The notes under the pieces: generated by a model
The model's input: only the letters and a program-made list of their open reading frames with translations
Databases searched by the model: none
Told to the model about the DNA's origin: nothing
Made by a program: the position numbers and the translations under genes
Source: Proteobacteria bacterium CG1_02_64_396
GTDB lineage: Bacteria > Pseudomonadota > MNWR01 > CG1-02-64-396
Direction: 5' to 3'
DNA: 48,180 bases
Assembly (NCBI GenBank): GCA_001872725.1
Contig: MNWR01000091.1
Span: 1 to 48,180, forward strand
In this document: positions 24,933-33,157 of the stretch, piece after piece
How the letters are laid out: each line of letters starts with the position of its first letter
How positions within the stretch are numbered: position 1 is the first letter of the stretch

Positions 24933-25501
24933 GGCAGTTCAAGGCTTTCGGGGATGGTGCCGGGCAAGAAGATCTCTTCGACCACGATGTTTAAACCGGG
25001 ACGGCCGGTTTCGAGAATATGGCGTCGCCCCGGGCAGGGGGTGTCGATGCCAGGAACCTCGGCTTCACCAATCGCCAGCGAACGGCGGTGGGGGGGAAGC
25101 CCCAGACTTGAGAGCCACTCCCCGATGGGTTGATCCCCAGCGACGATGCCGGCCCAGACCTCGGGACGCCAACCGTCCCGGGGCAGCCCCATCCGGGTGA
25201 GCACCTTGGGGCGCCCTTGAACCACCAACAAACCGGTGCGACCGAACAAACGTGAGCCCTCGCTCACCCCGAGCAGCGCCAGTCGCACCGGATCCCCCTC
25301 GGCCTCCCCCTGCCAAAGCACCTCAAGGCGGGCGCGGGCGCCAAAGCGGTCGGCCAAACGGTGGGTCAGCACCCCCTCGTCGGTCAGCCATACCCCCGCC
25401 ATCCCGGAGGGAATCGGCCGTTCGGCCAGCGGTAGGGTCCAAAGGATTTCGGGCCAGGGATCTTGGCCTGCCGGGGTGGTGAAGGGGGGGCGCAGGCTCA
25501 T
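24929..25501 (-). CDS. ubiC: Chorismate lyase
   Basis: A 190-residue UbiC that splits chorismate into 4-hydroxybenzoate and pyruvate, the first committed step of ubiquinone synthesis. WLTDEGVLTHRLADRFGARARLEVL, QPIGEWLSSLG and the C-terminal VVEEIFLPGTIPESLEL with the conserved glutamate support the call. The family is poorly conserved, but direct coupling to ubiA makes it secure. The start overlaps the NIF3-gene stop by 4 bp. Confidence 0.85.
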   Translation of the reverse strand: MSLRPPFTTPAGQDPWPEILWTLPLAERPIPSGMAGVWLTDEGVLTHRLADRFGARARLEVLWQGEAEGDPVRLALLGVSEGSRLFGRTGLLVVQGRPKVLTRMGLPRDGWRPEVWAGIVAGDQPIGEWLSSLGLPPHRRSLAIGEAEVPGIDTPCPGRRHILETGRPGLNIVVEEIFLPGTIPESLELP

Positions 25502-26271
25502 AGGGGGTTGGGAATATCGATAAAGTCGTGGGTCAGGCCGAAGTGACCGGCCAGCTGGTCGCCCAGACGGGCAACCCCACCGCGCTCGGTGGCGTGATGG
25601 CCCGCCGCGATCCAGGCGACGCCACTCTCAAGAGCCAGCGCCTGGGCCCACTCCTCACCCTCGCCGGTCACAAAGGCGTCGTACCCTTGGGCGATGGCCT
25701 CATGGGCCGCCTTGCCTCCCCCCCCCGACATCAGGGCGACGCGATGGATGGGGCGTTCGGGAATGGGGGCAAAAACCTGGGTTTGGGTATCGAGCCGCTC
25801 ACCGAGAGCCTCCCCAAGTGCTTGGGGCCCCAATGCAATGGGGAGCAGACCGCCAACCCCCAAAAACAGATCGCCAACCCGACCAAAAGGGGTGCGTTCG
25901 TTCAATTGAAGCAGGTCGGCCAGGGCGGCGTTGTTGCCCAGGGTGGGGTGGGCATCGAGGGGGAGGTGATAGGCGGCCAGAGCCGTGCCGCTTTGCATCA
26001 AGGCACGCACCCGGCGGCCCAGAACGCCGGTCAGGGGGCGGGGATCCCCCCCCCAGAACAGGCCATGGTGGACGAGGATCAAATCGGCCTGGAGGGTGAT
26101 GGCTGCCTCGATCAATGTCAGGTTGGCGCTCACCCCGGTGACCAAACGGCGCACCGAGCGTACCCCCTCGACCTGTAGGCCGTTGGGGGTGTAATCCCGA
26201 AAGCGGGCGGCTTGCAGCAGGGTGTCGCAGTGGGCGACCACCTCGGCGGGGGAGGGGAGGTGACGATTCAT
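25498..26271 (-). CDS. NIF3-family (DUF34) metal-binding protein
   Basis: A 257-residue NIF3-like protein, also labelled GTP cyclohydrolase I type 2. Metal ligands are visible in DLILVHHGLFWGG, YHLPLDAHPTLGNNAALA and the C-terminal HHATERGG. NPFTPNGLQVEG-type motif appears as FRDYTPNGLQVEG. The physiological role of the family is not settled. ATG 26271 follows an AAAGG site; the extension upstream to 26361 is unlikely. First gene of the NIF3-ubiC-ubiA transcript, divergent from the small TusA-like gene. Confidence 0.85.
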   Translation of the reverse strand: MNRHLPSPAEVVAHCDTLLQAARFRDYTPNGLQVEGVRSVRRLVTGVSANLTLIEAAITLQADLILVHHGLFWGGDPRPLTGVLGRRVRALMQSGTALAAYHLPLDAHPTLGNNAALADLLQLNERTPFGRVGDLFLGVGGLLPIALGPQALGEALGERLDTQTQVFAPIPERPIHRVALMSGGGGKAAHEAIAQGYDAFVTGEGEEWAQALALESGVAWIAAGHHATERGGVARLGDQLAGHFGLTHDFIDIPNPL

Positions 26272-26431
26272 GCCGACCTTTGCAGGACGAGGGAACGGGT
26301 ATTCAAGGGATGGTCCAATGGGGGCCCGAATACTGCGAAACATTGGTTCGCGCCCCCCCACAGGATACTCTTCCTACAACCCAATGCTCAAAAGCGCCGC
26401 ATCAGCGGCTTTCGACGCGAGGATTCCCAGC

Positions 26432-26692
26432 GTGCAACAACCCAACGATCACATCGTGCCCGACGACACCATCGACATCACCCGCGAGATCTGCCCCATG
26501 ACCTTCGTGCGCACCAAGCTCAAAATCGAGCGGATGGGGCAGGGTCAGGTGCTGGAGGTCCGACTCAAGGGCAAAGAGCCGCTTGAAAACGTCCCCCGCT
26601 CCCTGACCGACGAGGGGCATACGGTATTAATCAACGAAGAGGTGGCTGAAGGGGAAGGGGTGCACCGCCTGCTGGTGCGGGTGAAAGGGTAA
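26432..26692 (+). CDS. TusA-like sulfurtransferase with CPMT motif
   Basis: An 86-residue protein starting at GTG 26432 after a GAGG site. DDTIDITREICPMTFVRTKLKIERM has the TusA-fold active-site cysteine (C21) in CPM, lacking the second proline of CPxP; EPLENVPRSLTDEGHTVLINEEV completes the domain. This variant family is annotated as TusA-like but its acceptor is unknown. It is the third TusA-fold protein in the window. It ends 5 bp from the convergent LysR gene. The frame is open upstream to 26270, but those codons overlap the NIF3 start region and look non-coding. Confidence 0.75.
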   Translation: MQQPNDHIVPDDTIDITREICPMTFVRTKLKIERMGQGQVLEVRLKGKEPLENVPRSLTDEGHTVLINEEVAEGEGVHRLLVRVKG

Positions 26693-26697
26693 GCCTC

Positions 26698-27636
26698 TCA
26701 CCCCATCATCTGGGCCGGGATACCGTCCGGGTTGTCCTGCTCGCCGCACTGCTTTTTGCAGAAGGTTAAAAAGAGCTCGGCGGCCCGGCTTTTGAATTTT
26801 TGCTTTTGGTAGACGAAGCTGAATTTGCGCAGCAAGCGGCAGCCCTCGATCCGCCCTTCGAGCAGGGTCCCCAGGTCAATCTCTTTGAGAATTGTCGCTC
26901 GCGACACAATCGAGAACCCAAGCCCCCCCTCCACCGCGCTTTTGATCGCCTCGCTCGATCCCAACTCCAGCACCACATCGAGATCCTTCTTGTATTGGAT
27001 GCCGATGGTCGCCAGGTAATTTTCGATCACCCGGCGGCTGCCCGATCCCTCTTCGCGGCTGACAAAGGGGTGGCGGGTCAGCTCCTCGACCGGAATCTCG
27101 TGGAGCCCTGCCCAAGGGTAGTCGGGGGGGAAGATCACCACCATCTCGTCGGTCATACAGGGTTCGATCAGCAGGTTGCGATTCTGCACAGGCCCTTCGA
27201 CGATCCCGAGGTCGATGGTGTTGTCCTCGACCAGGTGGACGATCCGCTCGGTGTTGCCGACCGTGACCTGGGGGCGTACGTCCCCAAAATTGCGGGTGAA
27301 ACGGCCCAACATCTGGGGCAGTAGGTAGTGGCCGATGGTGGTCGAGGCCCCGAGCAGCAGGCTACCGGCGATTTTGCCGGTCATCTCGTCGACCGCTTTT
27401 TCCATACGTTGGTAGAGCAGCAGGATCTGTTCGACATGATCGAGCACCACCTTGCCCGCTTCGGTCAAGGTGATGCGATTGTGGTGGCGATCGAAGAGGC
27501 GGGTGTTGAATTGCTCTTCGAGTTGCTTGATCTGGAAGGTGATCGCCGGCTGGGTGAGGTTGAGTTCTTCGGCGGCGCGGGTGAAGCTCAGATGTTTGGC
27601 GACCGCGAAGAAGACCCTCAGTCGGGTGTCGGACAT
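26698..27636 (-). CDS. LysR-type transcriptional regulator
   Basis: A 312-residue LysR protein. Helix-turn-helix: LRVFFAVAKHLSFTRAAEELNLTQPAITFQIKQLEEQF at residues 5-42. The effector domain has the GHYLLPQMLGRF and EGPVQNRNLLIEPCMTDEMVVIFPPDYPWAG blocks seen in the CysB/CysL/CbbR-like group. GAGGAG precedes ATG 27636. It is convergent with the TusA-like gene and faces away from the sHdr locus; only repeat copy C lies between it and the cytochrome gene. It could regulate either side, but no target site was identified. Confidence 0.92.
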   Translation of the reverse strand: MSDTRLRVFFAVAKHLSFTRAAEELNLTQPAITFQIKQLEEQFNTRLFDRHHNRITLTEAGKVVLDHVEQILLLYQRMEKAVDEMTGKIAGSLLLGASTTIGHYLLPQMLGRFTRNFGDVRPQVTVGNTERIVHLVEDNTIDLGIVEGPVQNRNLLIEPCMTDEMVVIFPPDYPWAGLHEIPVEELTRHPFVSREEGSGSRRVIENYLATIGIQYKKDLDVVLELGSSEAIKSAVEGGLGFSIVSRATILKEIDLGTLLEGRIEGCRLLRKFSFVYQKQKFKSRAAELFLTFCKKQCGEQDNPDGIPAQMMG

Positions 27637-27650
27637 CGCATGTACTCCTC

Positions 27651-27807
27651 TAAGGAAACGCTGATTCAAGGCATCCTGCCTTGAATCAGCACGCTACGCA
27701 AAAAGCGCCGTTTTTGCTTCGCTTGCAAAATCAGTCACTTACGTTCCTGATTTTGGCGGCCCATCCATGGGCCGCTCGGAAGCGCTAATAAATCAGCGCT
27801 TCCCTAA
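27651..27807. repeat. Palindromic intergenic repeat, copy C (inverted)
   Basis: Opposite in orientation to copies A, B and E: TAAGGAAACGCTGATTCAAGG at the left, ...AATCAGCGCTTCCCTA at the right. It carries the same CAAAATCAG/CTGATTTTG module and ATTCAAGGC/GCCTTGAAT hairpin as copy A. It begins immediately upstream of the lysR ribosome binding site. Confidence 0.85.
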
Positions 27808-27885
27808 AAATCCAGCCAGTGGAGGCAATTCCTTGTTGTTTTTGTCCGAAATCCTCCTTGCCCGACCAAAAATATCCTTATCGAC

Positions 27886-28947
27886 ATGAGAATCCAACTC
27901 AATTTAGGCGCGACAGTGCGGGCCTCCCTGCTTGCGCTGCTGACGTTGGCTCTGCTGGGTTGCACCACCTCGCAGCAACAGGCAAGTGTCGAGGTGACCA
28001 TCGATCTCCCCTCTCCGCCTCCCGCTCCCATCATCGTGACCCCCGAGTGGTGGATGCCGCTGTCGCGGCAGGTCGAGGGGGTGCGGCAGTGGCTGCCACC
28101 CGCTACCGCTTGGGGCGACTTGGGGGGGTGGGTGTTGCTGCCCGAGGTCCACTGGGAGCGAATCCTGTGGCGGGTCGACATCGATGAGCATGGGGCGCCC
28201 CACCGGGGGCAGGAGCAGCTAGAGCAGGTCGCTTGGACCCCCGGCAACAGCCCCGTGCCGTATGCGAACGCAGAATCACGGGTACAAGGGTGCGTCGCCT
28301 GCCACCAGGAATCGGCCAACGGGGGGCGCTACCCTTTGTACAAGCTGGGGGCAACCCCGCAAACCGCGGCGGTGCTCTCGATGCTCGAAATCCACGATGA
28401 TCGCCATCGCACTCAGTTAACCCTGGGGCTGCGCTACCCCAAGGGGGAACCGGTCACCCTCAAAGCCCCGGTCCGCTGCGCTTCGTGCCACGATGCGTTG
28501 GCCCCTTTGATTCACCGCAGCCACGACATGGGACGGCAGATGGGAGGGTGCGCCTCGTGTCATGAGGGGGGTGATGAGCCCGTCGCCCTTGGCAAGCAGC
28601 AGGGGTGCCTGTTTTGCCACCAGATCCCCGAAAAGGGGCGGACCCTTCAAGAGACCGGGGCCAAAAACTGCGCCCAGTGCCACCCGGATCCCTTCACAGG
28701 AATGCACCGCCAGGGGCACGGGGGTCTGCAATGCCTCGATTGTCACGGCGGGGTTCACGGCGGTCATGGCCAGCCCAATCCCCAACTGGTGGGTCATGAA
28801 AAGGATCAACAGGGACCCAGGTGCGGCGGCTGCCATCAGGTCGACGCCAGCGATCGCCCCGTGCCACAGGACAATCTTTACGAAGATCGCTGGCTTTCCC
28901 TGGTGCGGGCCCACTGGGGTAAGGGGGCTCAGGGGACGAAACCGTAA
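27886..28947 (+). CDS. Seven-haem c-type cytochrome lipoprotein
   Basis: A 353-residue exported protein. ALLTLALLGC gives a lipobox with the anchoring cysteine C26. Seven CXXCH haem sites are visible: CVACH (136), CASCH (198), CASCH (222), CLFCH (241), CAQCH (262), CLDCH (283) and CGGCH (313). Extra histidines between them (H210, H213, H274, H278, H291, H294) could be distal ligands. The first about 130 residues contain no haem site and many tryptophans. Seven haems and the spacing do not match a family I can name. It lies just upstream of the rhodanese-sHdr genes in the same direction, but 154 bp and a promoter intervene. The ribosome binding site is weak. Confidence 0.85.
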   Translation: MRIQLNLGATVRASLLALLTLALLGCTTSQQQASVEVTIDLPSPPPAPIIVTPEWWMPLSRQVEGVRQWLPPATAWGDLGGWVLLPEVHWERILWRVDIDEHGAPHRGQEQLEQVAWTPGNSPVPYANAESRVQGCVACHQESANGGRYPLYKLGATPQTAAVLSMLEIHDDRHRTQLTLGLRYPKGEPVTLKAPVRCASCHDALAPLIHRSHDMGRQMGGCASCHEGGDEPVALGKQQGCLFCHQIPEKGRTLQETGAKNCAQCHPDPFTGMHRQGHGGLQCLDCHGGVHGGHGQPNPQLVGHEKDQQGPRCGGCHQVDASDRPVPQDNLYEDRWLSLVRAHWGKGAQGTKP

Positions 28948-29008
28948 CCATGGTGATGGGTCGGCGAAGGGGGCTGCGGCGCCAAGGTGAGCCGACACAC
29001 TCAGGGGC

Positions 29009-29039
29009 TTGAAAAGACATCTAGTTTAGTATTTACTAA
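29009..29039 (+). promoter_or_regulatory. Candidate sHdr-locus promoter with palindromic operator
   Basis: TTGAAA (29009-29014) and TTTACT (29032-29037) are 17 bp apart, a fair sigma-70 pair in a locally AT-rich 150-bp gap. A perfect palindrome, TTAGTA-TT-TACTAA (29026-29039), covers the -10 box and would suit a dimeric repressor. The known sHdr regulators are ArsR-type repressors, but none is encoded in this window, so the binder is unknown. Confidence 0.45.
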
Positions 29040-29101
29040 TATTCGGATGTTCTAGATTAACCATCCTACCGGCCCGTGATGCCCCCATAAGGAGTCCCAA
29101 C

Positions 29102-29452
29102 ATGTTCTTCACCCCCTCCATTCAAAATGTAACGGCTCAGCAGATCGCCCCCCGTTTGCAGCAGGGCGATGCCAATCTGGTGGTGATCGATGTCCGTGAG
29201 GTTGGCGAGCACCGCCAGGCCCACATCCCCAATACCGCCTTGATCCCCATGCATCTGTTGCCGATGCGTTTTCAAGAGATCCCCCGCGATAAAGAGGTGG
29301 TGCTCTATTGCCGCAGCGGCGCTCGCAGCGCCCAGGCCACCGCATGGCTCAATGCCCAGGGGTTCGACAACGTTTCGAATCTGGCGGGGGGGATCATGGC
29401 CTGGCCCTTCGAGATCGAGCGGGGCGAAAATTCGGTTTCCCTGAGCGCGTAA
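29102..29452 (+). CDS. rhd: Rhodanese-like sulfurtransferase (sHdr-associated)
   Basis: A single-domain rhodanese of 116 residues. The active-site loop is CRSGARS with the persulfide cysteine at C70 (VVLYCRSGARSAQATAWL). VVIDVREVGEHRQAHIPNTALIP is the conserved CH2A-type segment. In sHdr loci the rhodanese, TusA and DsrE proteins form a cytoplasmic persulfide relay that feeds sulfur to the Hdr-like complex. No signal peptide. AGGAG precedes ATG 29102. First gene of the relay set. Confidence 0.93.
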   Translation: MFFTPSIQNVTAQQIAPRLQQGDANLVVIDVREVGEHRQAHIPNTALIPMHLLPMRFQEIPRDKEVVLYCRSGARSAQATAWLNAQGFDNVSNLAGGIMAWPFEIERGENSVSLSA

Positions 29453-29514
29453 ATCGGGTTTTCAGCAGCAAGACCGGGAAAAATTTCTTTATTAGAGTTT
29501 CATGATTACTTGTT

Positions 29515-29539
29515 TGTCCCTTGGTTTATTGGGGGGACA
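29515..29539 (+). promoter_or_regulatory. Hairpin in the rhodanese-tusA gap
   Basis: TGTCCC (29515-29520) and GGGACA (29534-29539) form a short stem in the 160-bp space between the two genes, which is AT-rich and could also carry an internal promoter for tusA. There is no following T-run, so it is not a classical terminator. Confidence 0.35.
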
Positions 29540-29612
29540 GAATGCGACCGCGCTAGATTCGGGGCCTTATCCTCGAACTCGCCAACGAATCGATACTAAG
29601 AGGAGAAGACCG

Positions 29613-29849
29613 ATGAGCATTACCGCCCAACAAGAACTCGACGCCAAAGGTTTGAACTGCCCCCTGCCGATCCTGCGCACCAAGAAGGCGCTGAAGGATA
29701 TGGCGGTGGGCGACGTTCTGAAGATCATCGCCACCGATCCCGGTGCGGTGAAGGACTTCGAGGCGTTTGCCAAGCAGACCGGCAACGAGCTGCTCTCGGC
29801 CGAAGAGGGCGGTGGTGTCTACACCTTCTTCATGAAGAAGCTCAAGTAA
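29613..29849 (+). CDS. tusA: Sulfur carrier protein TusA (sHdr-associated)
   Basis: A 78-residue TusA. LDAKGLNCPLPILRTKKALKDM has the CPxP cysteine C16, and VLKIIATDPGAVKDFEAFAKQTGNELL is the second family block. The ATG 29613 follows AAGAGGAG. It receives persulfide sulfur from rhodanese and passes it to DsrE-type proteins and on to the sHdr complex. A strong hairpin follows the gene, which may stabilise the tusA end of the message and allow it to be made in excess. Confidence 0.95.
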   Translation: MSITAQQELDAKGLNCPLPILRTKKALKDMAVGDVLKIIATDPGAVKDFEAFAKQTGNELLSAEEGGGVYTFFMKKLK

Positions 29850-29856
29850 TCAACAT

Positions 29857-29894
29857 CGCCCCGAAGAGCCGCATGGGGAGCGGCCTTCGGGGCG
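29857..29894 (+). promoter_or_regulatory. Strong hairpin between tusA and dsrE2
   Basis: CGCCCCGAAGAGCCGC and GCGGCCTTCGGGGCG pair around ATGGGGA with one bulge, without a T-run. It may be an RNA-stabilising or attenuating stem that sets different levels of tusA and the downstream genes. Confidence 0.5.
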
Positions 29895-29934
29895 AATTAC
29901 CCACGCGACATACATACTCAAAGAGGGGGAAGTC

Positions 29935-30483
29935 ATGTCCGAGGTCGATCTGCAAGGTCTCATCGCCCGAGTCGAGGCTCTTGAAGGCCGGGTTTTCCGC
30001 GACGAAAAGCGGCTGGCCATCATCGCCACCAAGGGGACGCTGGACATGGCCTACCCGCCACTGATCCTCGCCTCCACCGCCGCCGCCCTGGGTTACGAAG
30101 TTACCATCTTCTTCACCTTCTACGGCCTGCAAATCCTCAAGAAGAACCTCAACCTTGAGGTCAGCCCCACCGCCAACCCCGCCATGCCCATGAACATGGG
30201 GGGGATGGATTTCGGTTGGATGCCCGACATGGTTCGTTCGCTGCCCGGCATGACCAAATTCGCCACCGGCATGATGAAGGGTCTGACCAAACAACACGGG
30301 GTCGCCTCCATCGAGGAGCTGCGTGATCTGTGCATCGAGGCCGACGTGCGCATGATCGCCTGCCAAATGACGGTCGACCTGTTCGGCTTCAAGACCAGCG
30401 ATCTGATCGACGGTCTGGAATACGCCGGCGCGGCGACCTATTTTGAGGTCGGCGGCGAGGCCGACATCAACCTCTTCATCTGA
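29935..30483 (+). CDS. dsrE2: DsrE2-family sulfurtransferase-like protein
   Basis: A 182-residue DsrE/DsrF-fold protein of the DsrE2 type. RLAIIATKGTLDMAYPPLILASTAAALGYEVTIFFTFYGLQIL is the typical start, and the conserved cysteine is C143 in RMIACQMTVDLFG, with a second at C133. A methionine- and glycine-rich loop (NPAMPMNMGGMDFGWMPDM) follows the first strand-helix unit. Family members interact with TusA and bind persulfide or membranes. It lies in the relay cluster, 51 bp upstream of a shorter DsrE3 protein. The gap to the next gene contains a CGCCCC/GGGGCG hairpin (30498-30513). Confidence 0.88.
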   Translation: MSEVDLQGLIARVEALEGRVFRDEKRLAIIATKGTLDMAYPPLILASTAAALGYEVTIFFTFYGLQILKKNLNLEVSPTANPAMPMNMGGMDFGWMPDMVRSLPGMTKFATGMMKGLTKQHGVASIEELRDLCIEADVRMIACQMTVDLFGFKTSDLIDGLEYAGAATYFEVGGEADINLFI

Positions 30484-30548
30484 TCCTATCCCTGGGGCGC
30501 CCCCCATGGGGCGGCAGCTCCAGGCTCACTTCCAAGAGGTACGTTTCG

Positions 30549-30920
30549 ATGGATGAGCAAAAGCTGTTGATGATTATGACCTCCGGCGCCAACACCCCGA
30601 CCCGCTGCGCCGCCCCCTTCGCCATGGCCACCGTGGCGGCGGTGATGGACTCCGAAGTCGCCATGGTCTTCAACATGGACGGGATCTCCCTGCTGAAAAA
30701 GGGTGTGGCCGAGAACGTCTACGCCCTTGAGGGTGGCATGAGTGCGCTGGAGTTTTTGCGCCAAGCCAAAGAGGCGGGCGTTTCGATCTACGCCTGTGCC
30801 CCCGCCCTCGACCTCTACCACATGACCAAGGCCGATCTAATCGACGAAGTCGACGAAGTGGTTGGCGGTGCCTGGGTCATTGAAGAGGGTTACGAGTCCG
30901 ACATGGTGTTGACCTTCTAA
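30549..30920 (+). CDS. dsrE3: DsrE3-family sulfur-transfer protein
   Basis: A 123-residue DsrE-fold protein. Likely active cysteine C83 in VSIYACAPALDLY; another, C20, lies in TPTRCAAPF. It is paralogous to the protein at 37154, sharing ALEGG, GVAENxxAL and the TP-x-RCAxPF segment. DsrE3 proteins exchange sulfur with TusA in the sHdr pathway. An AGAGGT site precedes ATG 30549. A 152-bp gap to hdrC1 follows, with a GGGTCC/GGACCC stem (30936-30963) and no T-run. Confidence 0.88.
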   Translation: MDEQKLLMIMTSGANTPTRCAAPFAMATVAAVMDSEVAMVFNMDGISLLKKGVAENVYALEGGMSALEFLRQAKEAGVSIYACAPALDLYHMTKADLIDEVDEVVGGAWVIEEGYESDMVLTF

Positions 30921-31072
30921 ATCAAATTTCGGGGGGGGTCCGGGGGTGCTTGTCCTAGGACCCACGCTTCGTTAGGGGGAGGCTGCCCCGGTTCTTTTGC
31001 CATCACAGGCGGGGGGACAGGGCAGTTTGAGGGGCGGCTTTCGCCCCGCGCGATACCAGAGGAGGTCTTTCG

Positions 31073-31765
31073 ATGGCCACCCACCAGGAAATGCAGCAGA
31101 TCTTCTCGGACATCAAAAGCGACTTTCGCTTTCACCACGAGCTCAACGGCTGCCTGAATTGCGGCGTCTGCACGGCGACCTGCCCGTCGGCCCACTTCTA
31201 CGACTACTCGCCCCGCGAGATGGTGCAGCTGCTCTGGACCGAGAACGTCGAGCAAATCTACGACGCCATGCAAGAGAAGATGTGGGCCTGCGCCCAGTGC
31301 TACACCTGCGCCGCCCGTTGCCCCTTCCGCAACTCCCCCGGCGGCCTGGTGATGATCATGCGCGAGGTATCGATCAAGCACGGGATGGAGTCGGCCAAGA
31401 GTGTGCTGCGCCCCTTCGGGCGGGTGATGCTCAAGCTGATTACCACCGGCAACCAGCTTTCCCCCGACATGATCCAGCCCGACCACTTCCCCGACTGGGG
31501 TCCGAACATCCAAAAGGTCCACGGCGACCTGACGGTGCTGCGCAAGGCGATTCCGATGAAAACCTTGCAGACCACCAGCACCGCCTGGGAGGTCGCCCTG
31601 AAGACCTCGGTCGAGATGTACACCATCTGGGAGATGACCGGGGTGCTCAGCTCCCTGGAGACCATGGACGAGAACCTCTACGACGTGATCGTCGACTTCA
31701 TCGACGAGAAGAAAGAGGACTACGAGGACTGGCTGGAGGAGCAAGAAGAGGACGATGACGACTGA
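31073..31765 (+). CDS. hdrC1: sHdr complex iron-sulfur subunit HdrC1
   Basis: A 230-residue HdrC-like protein. Two [4Fe-4S] sites: C27, C30, C33, C37 (CLNCGVCTATCP) and C73, C76, C79, C83 (CAQCYTCAARCP). A helical C-terminus ends in an acidic tail. GAGGAGG precedes ATG 31073. In sulfur oxidisers the HdrC1B1A-hyp-C2B2 proteins form a soluble complex that oxidises sulfane sulfur to sulfite. C1 passes electrons between the A and B subunits. Confidence 0.95.
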   Translation: MATHQEMQQIFSDIKSDFRFHHELNGCLNCGVCTATCPSAHFYDYSPREMVQLLWTENVEQIYDAMQEKMWACAQCYTCAARCPFRNSPGGLVMIMREVSIKHGMESAKSVLRPFGRVMLKLITTGNQLSPDMIQPDHFPDWGPNIQKVHGDLTVLRKAIPMKTLQTTSTAWEVALKTSVEMYTIWEMTGVLSSLETMDENLYDVIVDFIDEKKEDYEDWLEEQEEDDDD

Positions 31766-31834
31766 TTCTTGGGTCGTTGCGGTCGGTCTGGGGTTAACGC
31801 TGTCGGTACGAGGCTTTGAGGAGGTCAGAAACAA

Positions 31835-33157
31835 ATGAGCGAACAACAAGGGCAAGGTCAGGCCGGTCACGGTACCGCCTGGCAACCCACCAACCTTTCG
31901 AAAGAGGATGCCGTCGAGGCGTCGCGCTGGGTCGGGGCCAAGATCGACAAGCGCCACCTGACCGGGGAGCGGATCGACGATGTCCGCGACCACATGTGGC
32001 ATCTCGAAAAAGAGGGGGAGATTCTCGTCCACCGCATCACCGAGCAGCATGAGCCGGTCGAGGTCGAGACCATCTTCGGCTGGAAGAAGAAGATCCCCAC
32101 CAACCGTCTCTGGCACCACAAGAGTTGCGGCCAGTGCGGCAACATCCCCGGCTACCCCGCATCCTTGCTGTGGTTCATGAACAAGTTCGGCATGGAGTAC
32201 CTGGACGAAACCGACCAGACCTCCTGCACCGCCTGGAACTACCACGGCTCCGGAATTGGCAACGTCGAATCGCTGGCTGCGGTGTTCCTGCGCAACTTCC
32301 ATCAAGCCTACGTTTCGGCCAAGGCCCACGGCCTGCCCGAGGGGTATTACTACCCCTTGGTTCACTGCGGCACCTCGTTTGGCAACTACAAAGAGGTGCG
32401 CAAGTACCTCATCGAGTCGCCCGAACTGCGCGAGAAGGTTAAGAAGATCCTGGGCAAGCTCGGTCGTCTGGTCGATGGCAAGCTCCTCATCCCCGAGGAG
32501 GTCGTCCATTACTCCGAGTGGCTGCACGTCATGCGTAAACGGATCGCGAGCGACCTGCAAACCGTCGACGTCTCGAACATCCGCGCCACCGTTCACCCCT
32601 CCTGCCACGTCTACAAGATGGTGCACGAGGATGCGATCTACGACCCCGAGGTCCTGGGCGGCAACCGGGTTGCGGTCGGGACCGGCATCCTGCAGGCGCT
32701 GGGCGCCGACGTGCGCGATTACTCCACCTGGTACGACTGCTGCGGCTTCGGCTTTCGCCACATCATCTCCGAGCGTGAGTTCACCCGCTCTTTCACCATC
32801 AACAAGAAGCTCAAGGTGGTGACCGAAGAGGCGCAGTCCGACGTGATGATCGGCTTCGATACCGGCTGCATCACCACCATGGACAAGAACCAGTGGGTCG
32901 GCAAAGCCCACGACATGCACTACCCGGTGCCGGTCATCGCCGACATTCAGTTTGCCGCCCTGGCCTGCGGCGCCCACCCCCTCAAGGTGGTTCAGCTGCA
33001 ATGGCACGCCTCTCCGGTGGAGGAGCTGGTCGACAAGATGGGGCTGAACTGGGCCCGCTCCAAGGCGGAGTTCGAGGCGTATCTGACCGAGGTTAAGAAG
33101 GGCAACATCGAATATCTCTACAACCCGCAGCTTGCCTACGGAGGCCTAAAGGCATGA
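31835..33157 (+). CDS. hdrB1: sHdr complex subunit HdrB1
   Basis: A 440-residue HdrB-like protein. The C-terminal half has one clear CCG domain (C257, C302-C303 in DCCGFGFRH, C345 in FDTGC). The N-terminal half is non-canonical, with C98-x2-C101, C131 (SCTAWNYHG) and C178 (HCGT) and no CCG pair. It also has an approximately 90-residue N-terminal extension compared with methanogen HdrB. This asymmetry is characteristic of sHdrB1. Start ATG 31835 with GAGGAGGT; the stop overlaps hdrA as ATGA, so translation is coupled. Confidence 0.93.
   Translation: MSEQQGQGQAGHGTAWQPTNLSKEDAVEASRWVGAKIDKRHLTGERIDDVRDHMWHLEKEGEILVHRITEQHEPVEVETIFGWKKKIPTNRLWHHKSCGQCGNIPGYPASLLWFMNKFGMEYLDETDQTSCTAWNYHGSGIGNVESLAAVFLRNFHQAYVSAKAHGLPEGYYYPLVHCGTSFGNYKEVRKYLIESPELREKVKKILGKLGRLVDGKLLIPEEVVHYSEWLHVMRKRIASDLQTVDVSNIRATVHPSCHVYKMVHEDAIYDPEVLGGNRVAVGTGILQALGADVRDYSTWYDCCGFGFRHIISEREFTRSFTINKKLKVVTEEAQSDVMIGFDTGCITTMDKNQWVGKAHDMHYPVPVIADIQFAALACGAHPLKVVQLQWHASPVEELVDKMGLNWARSKAEFEAYLTEVKKGNIEYLYNPQLAYGGLKA

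Noticed and set aside
28948-29101. tRNA gene in the AT-rich gap before rhd
   Set aside because: No acceptor stem pairing, T-loop GTTCRA or anticodon arm could be found.
30917-33007. A 696-codon open frame on the minus strand opposite hdrC1-hdrB1
   Set aside because: It mirrors the coding strand of recognised hdr genes; long antisense frames are common in GC-rich coding DNA, and its composition (L, V, H, G-rich) has no family features.
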